DNA of 35,723 nt. It comes from an uncultured Opitutia bacterium. Lineage in GTDB: Bacteria; Verrucomicrobiota; Verrucomicrobiia; Opitutales; Opitutaceae. The DNA lies in assembly GCA_903869665.1 (NCBI GenBank), contig CAIPZZ010000041.1, forward strand, positions 1 through 35,723, in the 5' to 3' direction. The notes beneath the pieces are model-generated. The model was not told the DNA's origin. It did not search any database and worked only from the letters and a program-made list of their open reading frames with translations. Below are positions 25,197-33,854 of the stretch, in pieces (positions within the stretch are counted from its first letter, which is position 1; each line of letters begins with the position of its first letter). The position numbers and the translations under genes were made by a program.

Positions 25197-25730
25197 ATGC
25201 ACACATATTTCGCATCACCGTCATACACAAGGGACAGATTGTTCCTTATCCGGATGCCGGCTAGCGTTTGCCACGAGTCCGCCAAATTTAGCGACGGCTC
25301 CGCTTTGACCTTCGACTTCAAGAATGGGGACGTATTTCTGGAAAAAGCTCCCAGTTCGAGGCAGGTGGCCAAGATCACGCCCACTCTCCAGCGCATTATC
25401 GCCGCAGTCATCCCTGGCCTGGTTGCGAATCGGGGTTTAAGGGATTTTTATGGAACGATCGAAATGGCCGACAAGCTTACCCTGACCAGATCCCGCAGCT
25501 TTTGGGAAAACACTTACGAACTCACGCGCAATAAACAGTCCGCGAGATTCACAAGGTGCCTGTCCTTGTCAGATCCAAGCCAGACACTTTCTATTTTCGA
25601 TATGAGATTCTCTATTCGACTCGAAAGCCAAAAGGAACTTCGAGTCGAAGCAGGCTATTCGTCCGAAGCAGATGAAATTTCGTCAAAAATCATTGCGACG
25701 TTTTTGCTACATGACCTGCACGACTGGTAG
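25197..25730 (+). CDS. Hypothetical protein, AT-richer than neighbours
   Basis: A 177-aa protein from ATG 25197 (MHTYFASPSYTRDRLF). No signal peptide, membrane helix or known motif is visible; charged and mixed alpha/beta content. Base composition is lower in GC than the flanking genes, with A/T-ending codons, suggesting acquisition. It lies 50 bp after hrpB on the same strand and directly before a decayed toxin-antitoxin module and a stray copy of the yihY gene end, so the whole of 25.15-26.45 kb looks like an insertion hotspot. It could be a truncated or foreign cargo gene. Function unknown. Confidence 0.5.
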   Translation: MHTYFASPSYTRDRLFLIRMPASVCHESAKFSDGSALTFDFKNGDVFLEKAPSSRQVAKITPTLQRIIAAVIPGLVANRGLRDFYGTIEMADKLTLTRSRSFWENTYELTRNKQSARFTRCLSLSDPSQTLSIFDMRFSIRLESQKELRVEAGYSSEADEISSKIIATFLLHDLHDW

Positions 25731-25751
25731 CTCAGGCAACCAACGCGGATT

Positions 25752-25802
25752 TATGCCATCTCCGAGCGAGCCACCCGCTTCCCGAACGCGAAAGGCGGGC
25801 GC
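25752..25802 (-). pseudogene. Stray copy of the 3' end of yihY
   Basis: The minus-strand frame reads RPPFAFGKRVARSEMA and a stop, matching the C-terminus of the intact YihY-type protein (RPPFAFGKRVRPEEPA, 26450-26491). Over 30 nt four differences are seen and all four fall at third codon positions. The copy sits on the far side of the toxin-antitoxin remnant, so the module is bracketed by two versions of this gene end. Confidence 0.6.
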
Positions 25803-25816
25803 CATCAGAGAGTTGT

Positions 25817-26091
25817 TCAGCGCGGAAAGCGGCGGTCGAACTCCTCGTGCGTGCCGATCCAGAACCACAGCCAGTCCTCGTCGTGTCGCCGGGCATGGCG
25901 CGGTGGTTGCACGTCACTCGCACCGACCATGCGCGCGCTTCAAAACGCAGCCATCCCAGCCGCAGGCTGGGATGGCCCGGGTTGGCGGCAAACTTGCGGT
26001 GCGCCTCGCGGGCTGCGTCGCGAGCCTCGGCGGTCAGGCCGCGATAGAGCTGCCAGAATTCCGGCGTGCCGCGCGAGGTCACTGGAGTCAC
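25817..26091 (-). pseudogene. Frameshifted RelE/ParE-type toxin
   Basis: From GTG 26089-26091 the frame reads TPEFWQLYRGLTAEARDAAR, then HPSLRL and WSVRVTCNHRAM, the standard start and middle of a RelE/ParE-superfamily toxin. It then goes out of frame. From about 25893 the conserved end (RHDEDWLWFWIGTHEEFDRR) continues in another frame and stops at 25817. A single-base deletion at 25893-25894 would explain the break. The toxin is therefore probably inactive, although a sequencing error cannot be excluded. Confidence 0.75.
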
Positions 26092-26326
26092 GCAGCGAGT
26101 CCTCGTTGAGCGCGTAAAATTGTTCCGGCTTCTGCCGATACTGCTCATCGAGCGAGTCCAGCAACGAGGTCAGGGCCGGGCGCGGCGTGGCGTCGGCGAG
26201 GATGGCGTCCCAGCCGTCGGTGGGCAACGCCTCCGGGCAGAGCGCGGGCAGGTCTCGCACCAACTGGCTGCGAGATTCCTGCGGCAGCCCGGCGATGGCA
26301 GACTCAATTTCCCAAAGAGTTTTCAT
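25940..26326 (-). CDS. Putative antitoxin of the decayed toxin-antitoxin pair
   Basis: From ATG 26324-26326 (MKTLWEIESAIAGLPQE) the first 78 codons look like a helical antitoxin ending near LNEDSLRDSS. The frame continues to a stop at 25940, passing about 150 nt into the toxin gene in another frame. Antitoxins of this kind are usually 70-80 aa, so the long tail suggests that the natural stop next to the toxin start has been lost. It precedes the toxin gene on the same strand, the normal order for such operons. It may be non-functional. Confidence 0.5.
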   Translation of the reverse strand: MKTLWEIESAIAGLPQESRSQLVRDLPALCPEALPTDGWDAILADATPRPALTSLLDSLDEQYRQKPEQFYALNEDSLRDSSDLARHAGILAALSRPDRRGSRRSPRGAPQVCRQPGPSQPAAGMAAF

Positions 26327-26449
26327 GTGCGCCACCATGCGGACGGGAGGCGGGGGCCAACGACAGCTGGGAATAATCCCGCCTGCAATGAAGGATGCAC
26401 ACGCCGACAAGCTGCGGCCCTACACCGCGTGCATGGCAACCGCCCCAGC

Positions 26450-27889
26450 TCAAGCCGGTTCCTCCGGCCTCACCCGCTTCCCAAATGCGAATGGCGGACG
26501 TGACGAGTCCAGCGGGTGCTCGGCGAACAGTTCGTCGAGAGATTTTTTGAAGAGGCCGGTGTCGGTCGCGTGGGCGAGCGCGGCCTCATAGGCGGGCACC
26601 AGCGGGTCGAGCGTGAGGAGGAGCGGACTGGTGGCGGCCTCGCCGTGGTCGTCGTCGAGGCGCTTGAACTCGCCGAGCGTGATGCGGCCCAGCGGACGCG
26701 CGGGTTGGAAGAGAAAATCAGCGCTCGCCTCGCCGGGCGGCGGCGGCACCGGGGTGATGAGACCCATTAGCACCAGGCGGTTGAGGCACTCGTTGATGAT
26801 CTGCGTCGGCACCTTGGTCAGCTCACCAAGCTGAGAGGCGGTGCAGGGCGGCAGGCAGGCAGCGAACCGGCGGCCGATGGTCAGGAGCACCAGTAGCGAG
26901 AGCCGCTCGCGCACCGACTCGGCGAGGCCGCCCCAAACGATCTGACTATTGCGGAAATGGACGTTCTGCACGGCGTAGCTGAGCTGCCCGCCGACGAGGA
27001 TGAAGAGCCAGAAAATGTAGAGGCCGGCCATCAGCACCGGCAGCAGGCTGAGCGAACCGTAGAGCGTGGTCTGCATGGCGACCCGCTGGACATAGAGGAA
27101 GGCGAGAAGGTTGTTAAGCACGAGCAGGGCCGTCACGACCGCCGCACCGACGAGCGCGGCGAACCATTGGACCTTGGTGTTGGGCGCGAAGCGGTAGAAA
27201 AGCGTAAGTAATGCGACGAGCACCAGCACCGAGGCCGACGGCAGCAGCAGGCGCAGAAAGCCGATCAGCTCCGGGCCAAAGTGGAGCTTCTCGGCAAGGG
27301 TTTTGAAAAACGCGTCAGGCGAGAGGCCGGTGACCGTGGCGAAGAACACCAGCGCACCCAGCGTCAGCACCGCCCAGTAGAGCACGATCCGCATCGGCAA
27401 GGAGCGGCCGCGCCGCACGCCCCAGATCTCGTTGAACGCGTTCTCCACCGAACTGAAAAGCTGGAGCACGATGACAATGAGCGTGAAGGCGCCCACCATG
27501 CCGGCCGTGCCGCTGCGCGAGCTCTTGATGAAGCCGTCAATGAGCGAGCCGAGGTTGTCGGCGGACATCTGGCCGAGCGAGGGCACGACGCGGTGGAGCA
27601 GGTCGTTGAGCGCCGTCTCGACCCGTGCGGTGTCGCCCTTCACTACGAAACCCGCGACCAGCACCGCGATCACCACGAGCGGGCCGAGCCCGAGCAGCGA
27701 GCTGAAGCTCAGCGCGGCGGCGCGGCTGGCGGCCTTGTTCTCCGTGAGACCGGTGACGGTGATGGTAGCCACGCGCAGCACCGCGTAGAGCCAGCCGCGC
27801 AGCGAGCGGTCGGTGAGGTGCTCCGCCCGCCAGATCTCGCGCTGAAAGAAATGCGCGAGCTTTTTCCAGACGGGGGCGACGCGGGACAT
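26450..27889 (-). CDS. YihY/BrkB-family inner-membrane protein
   Basis: A 479-aa protein. Residues about 40-330 hold the YihY/BrkB core, with six hydrophobic segments (for example ALSFSSLLGLGPLVVIAVLV and FIKSSRSGTAGMVGAFTLIV) and the family signature VENAFNEIWGVRRGRSL. The C-terminal 140 residues are soluble and contain a winged-helix-like part (LTKVPTQIINECLNRLVLMG). This form with a long cytoplasmic tail is common in non-proteobacterial members. Its function is not established; the old name ribonuclease BN is wrong for this family. The final residues RPPFAFGKRV recur at 25752-25802. The GYF gene starts upstream on the same strand with a 22-nt gap. Confidence 0.92.
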   Translation of the reverse strand: MSRVAPVWKKLAHFFQREIWRAEHLTDRSLRGWLYAVLRVATITVTGLTENKAASRAAALSFSSLLGLGPLVVIAVLVAGFVVKGDTARVETALNDLLHRVVPSLGQMSADNLGSLIDGFIKSSRSGTAGMVGAFTLIVIVLQLFSSVENAFNEIWGVRRGRSLPMRIVLYWAVLTLGALVFFATVTGLSPDAFFKTLAEKLHFGPELIGFLRLLLPSASVLVLVALLTLFYRFAPNTKVQWFAALVGAAVVTALLVLNNLLAFLYVQRVAMQTTLYGSLSLLPVLMAGLYIFWLFILVGGQLSYAVQNVHFRNSQIVWGGLAESVRERLSLLVLLTIGRRFAACLPPCTASQLGELTKVPTQIINECLNRLVLMGLITPVPPPPGEASADFLFQPARPLGRITLGEFKRLDDDHGEAATSPLLLTLDPLVPAYEAALAHATDTGLFKKSLDELFAEHPLDSSRPPFAFGKRVRPEEPA

Positions 27890-27911
27890 GGCGGCGGCGC
27901 GCGGCGCGGTC

Positions 27912-28673
27912 TCAGGCGTGGTTTAGCACAAGCCAGGCAAAGCCCGCCATGCCGCCCATGGCTGCCAGCGCAGCGAGGCCGACGCCGAGATAGCTCATGC
28001 AGACGGTGCAGAACCACAGCCCGGCGGAGCCGGCCGCGAGCGCGGCCAGCGGCACCATCTGCCCGTGCGCCCACAGCACAAAGCCGATCATCCCGAGCCC
28101 CAACACCGCGCGAAAACGCACAAACGGGTAGAGATTGATGCTGCCCAGCGCGAGCATGAGCGCGAACAGCAGGTCCGCGAGACCGAGCAAGGCGAACGGC
28201 TGCCGTTGAATCACGCCGATTATGTCCGCCGCCAGCAGCAGGTCGAGCGACGGCGCGCACAGGGCGGCGGCGCTCAGGAGCAGCGCCAGCACTCCGCCCC
28301 ACTGGCCGGCGCGGGCGGCGCGGGCGGCGGCAATCTCAGGCGACTGCTTGTCTTTGGTCTCGTCCGTGCGGCCCTCGGCGGCGGCAAGCATGTCGTCCAC
28401 CGTGATGGGCGGCGTGCTGTCGGTGCTCTCGGCGTTGAGCGTCTTGACCTCTTTGGTGCCGAGCCGGAGCTTTTTCTTCTCGGGAAAAATGAGCGCCATC
28501 ACCTCGGGACTGGAGCCGACGGCGACCCACTGCTCGGCGGCGGCGTCGTAGAAGAGCGTGGCGGCGTCCACCTGGCCGTTGTCGGCCAGGGAGACGAGCT
28601 GCTCGAGGTTGAACGGGCCGCGGGCCTCGTTCTCCGTCGCGGCGCGGATGTAAAATTCCTGCGGCGTGGGCAT
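27912..28673 (-). CDS. GYF_2-domain membrane protein
   Basis: A 253-aa protein from ATG 28671-28673 (MPTPQEFYIRAA); the frame is open to 28916 but the extra part is not protein-like. Residues about 5-62 are a GYF_2 domain (EFYIRAATENEARGPFNLEQ and VDAATLFYDAAAEQWVAV), usually a Pro-rich-peptide or protein-interaction module. Residues 63-125 are a polar linker with acidic content. The rest has four hydrophobic helices (for example WGGVLALLLSAAALCAPSLD). It is probably in an operon with yihY, 22 nt downstream. Specific function unknown. Confidence 0.8.
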   Translation of the reverse strand: MPTPQEFYIRAATENEARGPFNLEQLVSLADNGQVDAATLFYDAAAEQWVAVGSSPEVMALIFPEKKKLRLGTKEVKTLNAESTDSTPPITVDDMLAAAEGRTDETKDKQSPEIAAARAARAGQWGGVLALLLSAAALCAPSLDLLLAADIIGVIQRQPFALLGLADLLFALMLALGSINLYPFVRFRAVLGLGMIGFVLWAHGQMVPLAALAAGSAGLWFCTVCMSYLGVGLAALAAMGGMAGFAWLVLNHA

Positions 28674-28866
28674 GATGAGGCGAGGCTGCGCGGGGCGGGC
28701 GGACGCGGCAAGGCTTTTTCGGCCGTCGGCCCGCCGCGAGGTTTTTCCCCGCGCCGCGGCAAAAGATGAGCAGCCTCCGACAAACGATGCGGAGCCGCGC
28801 GCGGGCGGCTCGGTTAGCATCGCCCTGACCGGATCGGGCATGGTGTCCGACGCGGTCATTCCTAAC

Positions 28867-29490
28867 ATGAACAAAATCACCCAGCTCTTCGCCGTCGCGG
28901 CCTTGGCCGCCGGCACGTCCTGCTATGCCGCCAGCCCCTGGTCGCTCCGCCTCGGCGCGACTTATCTCGACACCGCCAACGCGTCGTCCGCGTTCACGGC
29001 CCTGAGCACATTTTTCCCCGCCGACTCGATCTCGGTTGAGAGCAAATGGATGCCGGAGTTCGACGTGGGCTACGCCTTCACCGACACGATCCGGGCCGAA
29101 CTCGTGCTCACGATCCCGCAAACCCATGAAGTCAAACTCGCCGGCGTGGGCCGGCTCGGCTCGTTCAAGGAGCTGCCGCCCACCCTACTGGTGCAGTATT
29201 GGCCGCATCTGGACGATTCGTTCCGCCCCTATGTGGGTGCCGGCGTAAATCTGACGCTCATCTGGGACGACCATCTCGCCGCCGGCCCCATTCCGCTCCA
29301 GCTGGACAACCACAGCATCGGCCTCGCCGGACAAGTGGGCTTCGAATGGAAGCTGACCGAGCGCTGGACGCTAAACGCCAACGTGAAATACATGGCGCTG
29401 CGCTCCGACGTGTATGCCGCCGGTGCCCCGTTGACGCAGACAAGGCTCGACCCTTGGCTGTTCTCGTTCGGCGCGCGATGCGCGTTCTGA
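28867..29490 (+). CDS. OmpW-family outer-membrane protein
   Basis: A 207-aa protein from ATG 28867. A cleavable signal peptide (MNKITQLFAVAALAAGTSCYA) is followed by a beta-barrel protein ending in the aromatic residue F. OmpW features include WSLRLGATYLDTANASSAF, PTLLVQYWPHLDDSFRPYVG and AGVNLTLIW. OmpW forms a small eight-stranded barrel with a hydrophobic channel, typically linked to small-molecule uptake. It is divergent from the GYF gene; the 193-bp gap between them shows no clear promoter. It is followed closely, 60 nt, by the glycosyltransferase gene. Confidence 0.92.
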   Translation: MNKITQLFAVAALAAGTSCYAASPWSLRLGATYLDTANASSAFTALSTFFPADSISVESKWMPEFDVGYAFTDTIRAELVLTIPQTHEVKLAGVGRLGSFKELPPTLLVQYWPHLDDSFRPYVGAGVNLTLIWDDHLAAGPIPLQLDNHSIGLAGQVGFEWKLTERWTLNANVKYMALRSDVYAAGAPLTQTRLDPWLFSFGARCAF

Positions 29491-29550
29491 GTCGTCTTGG
29501 TCCACACGCCGTCGCTTGCCAAGCGCGGGACAGATGCTTGGAGTGACGGC

Positions 29551-30861
29551 GTGCGCACCCGCCTGCATCTCACCGTCTGGGGCATCAACTACGCGCCGGA
29601 GGCCACCGGCATCGCGCCTTACAACGCGGGGCTGTGCGAGTTTCTCGCGGCGCGCGGGCATGATGTGCAGATGCTGACGACCTTCGCCTACTATCCGCAG
29701 TGGCGCAAAGCAGCAGCGGATCAGGGTTGGTTCTGGCGGACGGACCTGATGAACGCGATCCCCGTGCACCGCTGCTGGCATTACGTGCCGGCGGCGGGGC
29801 GGGTGACGACGGCGCGGCGGGTGTGGCACGAGCTGACGTTTGGCATCACCTCCGCGCTGCGTGCGCTCGCGCTGCCGCGCGCGGACGTGTGGGTGGTCGT
29901 GAGCCCGCCGCTCGCGCTGGGTTTTTTCGCGTGGCTGGTCACGGCGGTGCGGGGCGGAAAAATTGTTTTTCACGTGCAGGATCTGCAGCCCGACGCGGCG
30001 GTAGGGCTGGGCATGGTGCAGCGGGGTGCCTTCACGCGGGCGCTCTACGCGCTGGAGAAATTTGCCTACGCCAAGGCGGCGCGGGTCGCGGGCATCTCGG
30101 ACGGGATGCTGCGGGCGTTCGCAGCCAAAGGCGTGCCGGCGGGCAAACGGGTTTACTTTCCAAACTGGATCGCGACGGAGGCCAGAGCTACGGCCAGAGC
30201 GGTAGCGAAAAACAACGGTCCCAGCGTCGCAATGGACGCGCGCGTGCGTCACGGCGTAGCGGCAGGGGCGCTGCTGGCGTTTTACTCGGGCAACCTCGGG
30301 CGCAAGCAGGGGCTCGAGGTGCTGGTCGGGGCGGCGGCTCGGCTCGCGGCCGACGACAATGCGGCGGCCCGGGAGACCGTGATTGTGATAGCGGGCGACG
30401 GCGCGGCGCGGGCAGAGCTCGCGCAAAAAATCGCGGCGGCGGATTTGGACAACATCCGCCTCCTCCCGTTGCTAGACGACGCCGACTACCGCGCGCTGCT
30501 CGCAGCGGCAGACGTTTGTCTCATCACCCAAGCGGCAGGCACGGGACAGTTTTTCTTCCCGAGCAAGCTCCTCGCCGCGCTCTCCGCCGGCCGGCCCGTG
30601 CTCGCCGTGGCCGATAGCGACAGCGAATTGGCGCACGCGGTGGCGAACGGTGGCTTCGGTGCGGTGACACCGGCCGGCGACGCGCCCGCGCTGGCCGCGC
30701 GCCTGCGCGCGCTGGCGGCCGACCCCACGCCATTGCGCGAGTGGGCGGAGCGCACGAGCTGGGTGGAGCGCTTCGCCGCGCCGCGTGTGCTGGGGGCGTT
30801 TGCGACGGAACTGGAAAACCTTGCGGGCGCGGCCGGGCGCGGCCACAACGGCGACATCTGA
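29551..30861 (+). CDS. WcaI-like glycosyltransferase (GT4 type)
   Basis: A 436-aa protein from GTG 29551 (VRTRLHLTVWGINYAPEATG); an in-frame TTG at 29497 is a weaker alternative. The N-terminal GINYAPEATGIAPYNAGLCE and the sugar-binding YYPQW segment are those of the colanic-acid transferase WcaI family. The GT-B fold continues with FYSGNLGRKQGLEVLVGAA and the C-terminal donor region (FFFPSKLLAALSAGRPVLAV) that carries the GT4-type Pro-Ser-Lys motif. It acts at the cytoplasmic face of the inner membrane on a lipid-linked sugar. It reads into the polyprenyl sugar-transferase gene, 26 nt downstream, so the two likely make one extracellular polysaccharide or O-antigen. Confidence 0.88.
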   Translation: MRTRLHLTVWGINYAPEATGIAPYNAGLCEFLAARGHDVQMLTTFAYYPQWRKAAADQGWFWRTDLMNAIPVHRCWHYVPAAGRVTTARRVWHELTFGITSALRALALPRADVWVVVSPPLALGFFAWLVTAVRGGKIVFHVQDLQPDAAVGLGMVQRGAFTRALYALEKFAYAKAARVAGISDGMLRAFAAKGVPAGKRVYFPNWIATEARATARAVAKNNGPSVAMDARVRHGVAAGALLAFYSGNLGRKQGLEVLVGAAARLAADDNAAARETVIVIAGDGAARAELAQKIAAADLDNIRLLPLLDDADYRALLAAADVCLITQAAGTGQFFFPSKLLAALSAGRPVLAVADSDSELAHAVANGGFGAVTPAGDAPALAARLRALAADPTPLREWAERTSWVERFAAPRVLGAFATELENLAGAAGRGHNGDI

Positions 30862-30886
30862 GCCTATCTGTTTTTATCTCCCCCGC

Positions 30887-32332
30887 ATGATCGCCTACCG
30901 CCAGCGCGGCCTCGTCACCGTCCACGCCTTCCTCTCGGTCGGCGTGTCGGTGGCACTCATGCCGATTTATGCCACCGCACTGCCGGGACTGCGGCTGTTC
31001 ACCCTCGCCGTGCGGGGAGTGCCGACGGTTGATCTCAAACCTGGTGTCAATCTGCTGCCCTATATCGTGGCGGTTTTTCTCGGCATGACTATCAGCACCG
31101 GGCCGGTGCGGCGGCTAGGTCAGTCGCTGCACCAGCTCAACCTCTGGGAGTCGCTCGCGCTCGCGTTGCAACAGACAGCCTATGTTGCTGGGGCGGTTTT
31201 CACCTTGGTCTGGGCGACGAAGGACGACCTGATCAGCCGCCTGTTTTTAGGCGAATATCTGCTGCTCAACTGCGTCGTGCTCACGTTGCTGCACTCACGC
31301 GCGCCGCGCGCCCTAGCACGCATGCTGTTTTCCGAGAGGACCAAGCTCCCCACCCTGCTCATCGGCCATGCCGACGCCACCGAGAACCTCGACTCCTGGA
31401 TCACCAACCGCAGCCACCTCGGCATCCAGCCGGTCGGCCTGCTGTCAGAAACGAAACCGTCCCGGGCCGAGCGCCTGTTGGCGCCGCATCTCGGCGGATT
31501 GGATCGGCTGCGCGAGGTCGTGCGCGAGAAAAACGTGGCCCAGGTCATCCTCCTCGAGTGGATTGACGACGCACAGACGGTGGAGAACATCGTGCAGGTC
31601 TGCGAGAGCGAAGGCTGCCGCTTCCTCATCCACAACAACTACGGGGCGCGGTTTGCGCGCAGCTTCACCCCGATCGAGGAGGGCGGGCAGCATTTTCTCA
31701 CATTCCAGCCCGAGCCGCTGGAGGATCCCATCAACCGCGCCCTGAAGCGCGCGCTCGACATCATGGTCGCGCTGCCCGTGGTGCTGTTCATCCTGCCGCC
31801 GCTGTGCCTGCTGGTGTGGATTGTGCAACGCTTTCAGGCACCGGGGCCGCTGCTCTTCACCCGGCCGCGCGGCGGGCAGAACCGGCGCGAGTTCAGGATG
31901 TTCAAGTTCCGCTCCATGTATGTCGCGGGTCACGACCCCAAACGCGAGGCCACGCAGGCCACGGTTGACGATCCGCGAATTTATCCGTTCGGCCGCTTCC
32001 TGCGGCGCGCGAGCCTCGACGAGATTCCGCAGTTTCTCAACGTGCTGCGGGGCGACATGAGCGTGGTCGGCCCGCGCCCGCACCTGCCGCAGCACGACGA
32101 CGAGTTCAGCCGCATCGCGCGCGCCTACCGCAGCCGCGCCCTCGTCAAGCCCGGCATCACCGGCCTCGCGCAGGTGCGCGGCTACCGCGGCGAGATCACC
32201 GACTCGGAGAAGCTGCACCGCCGCGTCTATTGGGACCTGTATTATGTGACGCACTGGTCGCTTCTGCTCGACGTGCAGATCATCGTCCGTTCGGCGTGGA
32301 TCGTGCCGTTCCCCAACGAGGCCGCCTACTGA
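30887..32332 (+). CDS. Polyprenyl-phosphate sugar-1-phosphate transferase, WcaJ-like
   Basis: A 481-aa protein from ATG 30887 (MIAYRQRGLVTVHAF). Four hydrophobic segments in the first 135 residues are followed by a cytoplasmic Rossmann-like part (150-270; LPTLLIGHADATENL) and one further membrane helix (about 290-312). The bacterial sugar-transferase domain then begins. Catalytic signatures are FKFRSM (340-344), RRASLDEIPQFLNVLRGDMS with the key Asp-Glu at 378-379, and VVGPRP. It loads the first sugar phosphate onto undecaprenyl phosphate and so starts polysaccharide synthesis. The remnant of a second transferase lies just downstream. Confidence 0.94.
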   Translation: MIAYRQRGLVTVHAFLSVGVSVALMPIYATALPGLRLFTLAVRGVPTVDLKPGVNLLPYIVAVFLGMTISTGPVRRLGQSLHQLNLWESLALALQQTAYVAGAVFTLVWATKDDLISRLFLGEYLLLNCVVLTLLHSRAPRALARMLFSERTKLPTLLIGHADATENLDSWITNRSHLGIQPVGLLSETKPSRAERLLAPHLGGLDRLREVVREKNVAQVILLEWIDDAQTVENIVQVCESEGCRFLIHNNYGARFARSFTPIEEGGQHFLTFQPEPLEDPINRALKRALDIMVALPVVLFILPPLCLLVWIVQRFQAPGPLLFTRPRGGQNRREFRMFKFRSMYVAGHDPKREATQATVDDPRIYPFGRFLRRASLDEIPQFLNVLRGDMSVVGPRPHLPQHDDEFSRIARAYRSRALVKPGITGLAQVRGYRGEITDSEKLHRRVYWDLYYVTHWSLLLDVQIIVRSAWIVPFPNEAAY

Positions 32333-32346
32333 GTGGGACGCCCTGA

Positions 32347-32484
32347 CGCGACGCACCCCATCGCCAATTTCGGGAATGGGCACGGCTCGACCTCGCCTAC
32401 CTTGACCAGTGGTCGCTCGCGCCCGACCGGAGAATTATGCTGGCGACGATCCCGACAGTGCAGTTCGGGCGCGGCGGGCGGTAA
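32347..32484 (+). pseudogene. C-terminal remnant of a second polyprenyl sugar transferase
   Basis: Reading from about 32347 the plus-strand frame gives REWARLDLAYLDQWSLAPDR, then IMLATIPTVQFGRGGR and a stop. This matches the usual end of sugar-transferase proteins, where W-S-L-x-x-D is followed by a hydrophobic helix and GRG. Nothing upstream in that frame belongs to the gene: the WcaJ-like gene stops 15 nt earlier. It could be left from a deletion, replacement or homologous recombination between two tandem transferase genes. Confidence 0.65.
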
Positions 32485-32507
32485 GAATTTAACAGAGTTT
32501 TTTTGCG

Positions 32508-32948
32508 TCATTCATTTTCGAAATGAATGCCGATGGATTCATCGCGAGCGAGATAACGCCGGAAAAACTCTTCGACCGAATTCGCTATTTTTGTAACACC
32601 GATGGTGTCGTCGAAGTGATCAACCCACACGGAACTCACATCCGGCGACTCACGGCGGATAAGGTGGAGGTGCGAGTTTATGCACCAATCGGCAAAATAA
32701 ACTCCTTCCTTCTGAATATTTTTATTCTCGGCTACAATATGATCCAGGTTCCAGACAACCCAAAGATCCAAACCGCTTTCGCCATCCTCCATCCCGCCAA
32801 CGACAGACAAGAACTCAATGAAGTCGCGGCCAACCGCAAGTCCGGCGGACGATAGCCTCTCGTGAATCGCCGCTTCGTTGGAAGGTTCGACAAGCGAGAC
32901 ATTCCGGCTGCGCCAGTTTTCGAGAACGTGCGATGCGATTGTTTTCAT
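32508..32948 (-). CDS. SMI1/KNR4 (SUKH) domain protein
   Basis: A 146-aa protein from ATG 32946-32948 (MKTIASHVLENWRSRNVSL). SUKH-family features include an early glycine-rich loop (FLSVVGGMEDGES), DLWVVWNLDHIVAENKN, a tryptophan-containing core (YFADWCINSHLHLIRRE) and the final IANSVEEFFRRYL. SUKH proteins often serve as immunity proteins against contact-dependent and polymorphic toxins. No toxin gene is adjacent, so it may be an orphan immunity gene or a housekeeping member. Composition is more AT-rich than hisF beside it, suggesting acquisition. It starts 14 nt downstream of the end of hisF on the same strand. Confidence 0.8.
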   Translation of the reverse strand: MKTIASHVLENWRSRNVSLVEPSNEAAIHERLSSAGLAVGRDFIEFLSVVGGMEDGESGLDLWVVWNLDHIVAENKNIQKEGVYFADWCINSHLHLIRRESPDVSSVWVDHFDDTIGVTKIANSVEEFFRRYLARDESIGIHFENE

Positions 32949-32961
32949 GGCCTCGGCTAAT

Positions 32962-33723
32962 TCACCGCCGCACCGCCACCCCTTCGGCCGCGAGAAAGGT
33001 TTTCACCTGCGGGATGGTGAGGGTGCCGAAGTGGAAGAGGCTGGCGGCGAGCACGGCGCTGGCGTGGCCTTGCTCTAGCACGTCGGCAAAGTGCTCCAGC
33101 TTGCCCGCGCCGCCGCTGGCGATCACGGGCACGCTGACGGCGTCGCTCACGGCGCGGGTGAGCGCGCAATCGTAGCCGGCCTGGGTGCCGTCGGCGTCCA
33201 TGCTGGTGAGCAGGATTTCGCCCGCGCCCAGCGCGACGGCGCGCTCGGCCCACGCGACGGCGTCGAGCTCGGTGGGGTTGCGGCCGCCGTGGGTGAACAC
33301 GCGCCACGATTTGCCGTCGGGCTCGCGCTTGGCATCAATGGCGAGCACAATGCACTGCGCGCCGAAGCGGTCGGAGGCGGCGCGGATAAGCTCAGGGTTC
33401 TGGATGGCGGCGGTGTTAAGCGAGACTTTGTCCGCGCCTGCTTTCAGCATCGCCTCGATGTCGGCCACGGTGCGGAGGCCACCGCCGACGGTGAGCGGCA
33501 TGAAACAGCGCTCGGCGGTGGCGGCGACGACGTCGTGCATGATGTGGCGGCCGTCGCTGGAGGCGGTGATGTCGAGGAAGACCAGCTCGTCGGCGCCCTG
33601 CGCGTCGTAGGCGGCGGCGGACTCGACGGGATCGCCGGCGTCGCGCAGCTCCTGAAACTTCACGCCTTTGACGACGCGGCCGGCCGTCACGTCAAGGCAG
33701 GGGATGATGCGGCGGGAGAGCAT
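32962..33723 (-). CDS. hisF: Imidazole glycerol phosphate synthase, cyclase subunit HisF
   Basis: A 253-aa TIM-barrel cyclase of histidine synthesis. The catalytic aspartates are D11 ([15 protein letters not shown]) and D130 (VLAIDAKRE). Other typical motifs are [39 protein letters not shown] and [10 protein letters not shown]. It works with HisH, which supplies ammonia; hisH is not in this window. Length and start match the family. No Shine-Dalgarno is seen before the ATG. The 131-bp gap upstream contains GGTCTCAAAGTCTTAAGGTC and similar low-complexity sequence only. Confidence 0.97.
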   Translation of the reverse strand: MLSRRIIPCLDVTAGRVVKGVKFQELRDAGDPVESAAAYDAQGADELVFLDITASSDGRHIMHDVVAATAERCFMPLTVGGGLRTVADIEAMLKAGADKVSLNTAAIQNPELIRAASDRFGAQCIVLAIDAKREPDGKSWRVFTHGGRNPTELDAVAWAERAVALGAGEILLTSMDADGTQAGYDCALTRAVSDAVSVPVIASGGAGKLEHFADVLEQGHASAVLAASLFHFGTLTIPQVKTFLAAEGVAVRR

Positions 33724-33854
33724 GGCGTTAGATCTCGAGGTCTCAAAGTCTTAAGGTCTGAGAGTCATAAGTTGAAGCCAGCAGCGCCAGCAAACAGTCA
33801 CGCTGCTATCGATGAGCTTGGACTCTGTGACCTTCGACCAGCCGCATTGCGACG

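Noticed and set aside
30775-30800. GGGTGGAGCGCTTCGCC as another family A arm
   Set aside because: Only the first ten bases match. It encodes a normal glycosyltransferase segment (WVERFAAPRV) and has no inverted partner.
32523-32855. Plus-strand open frame of 110 codons
   Set aside because: It lies opposite the SUKH gene, which has recognisable family motifs.
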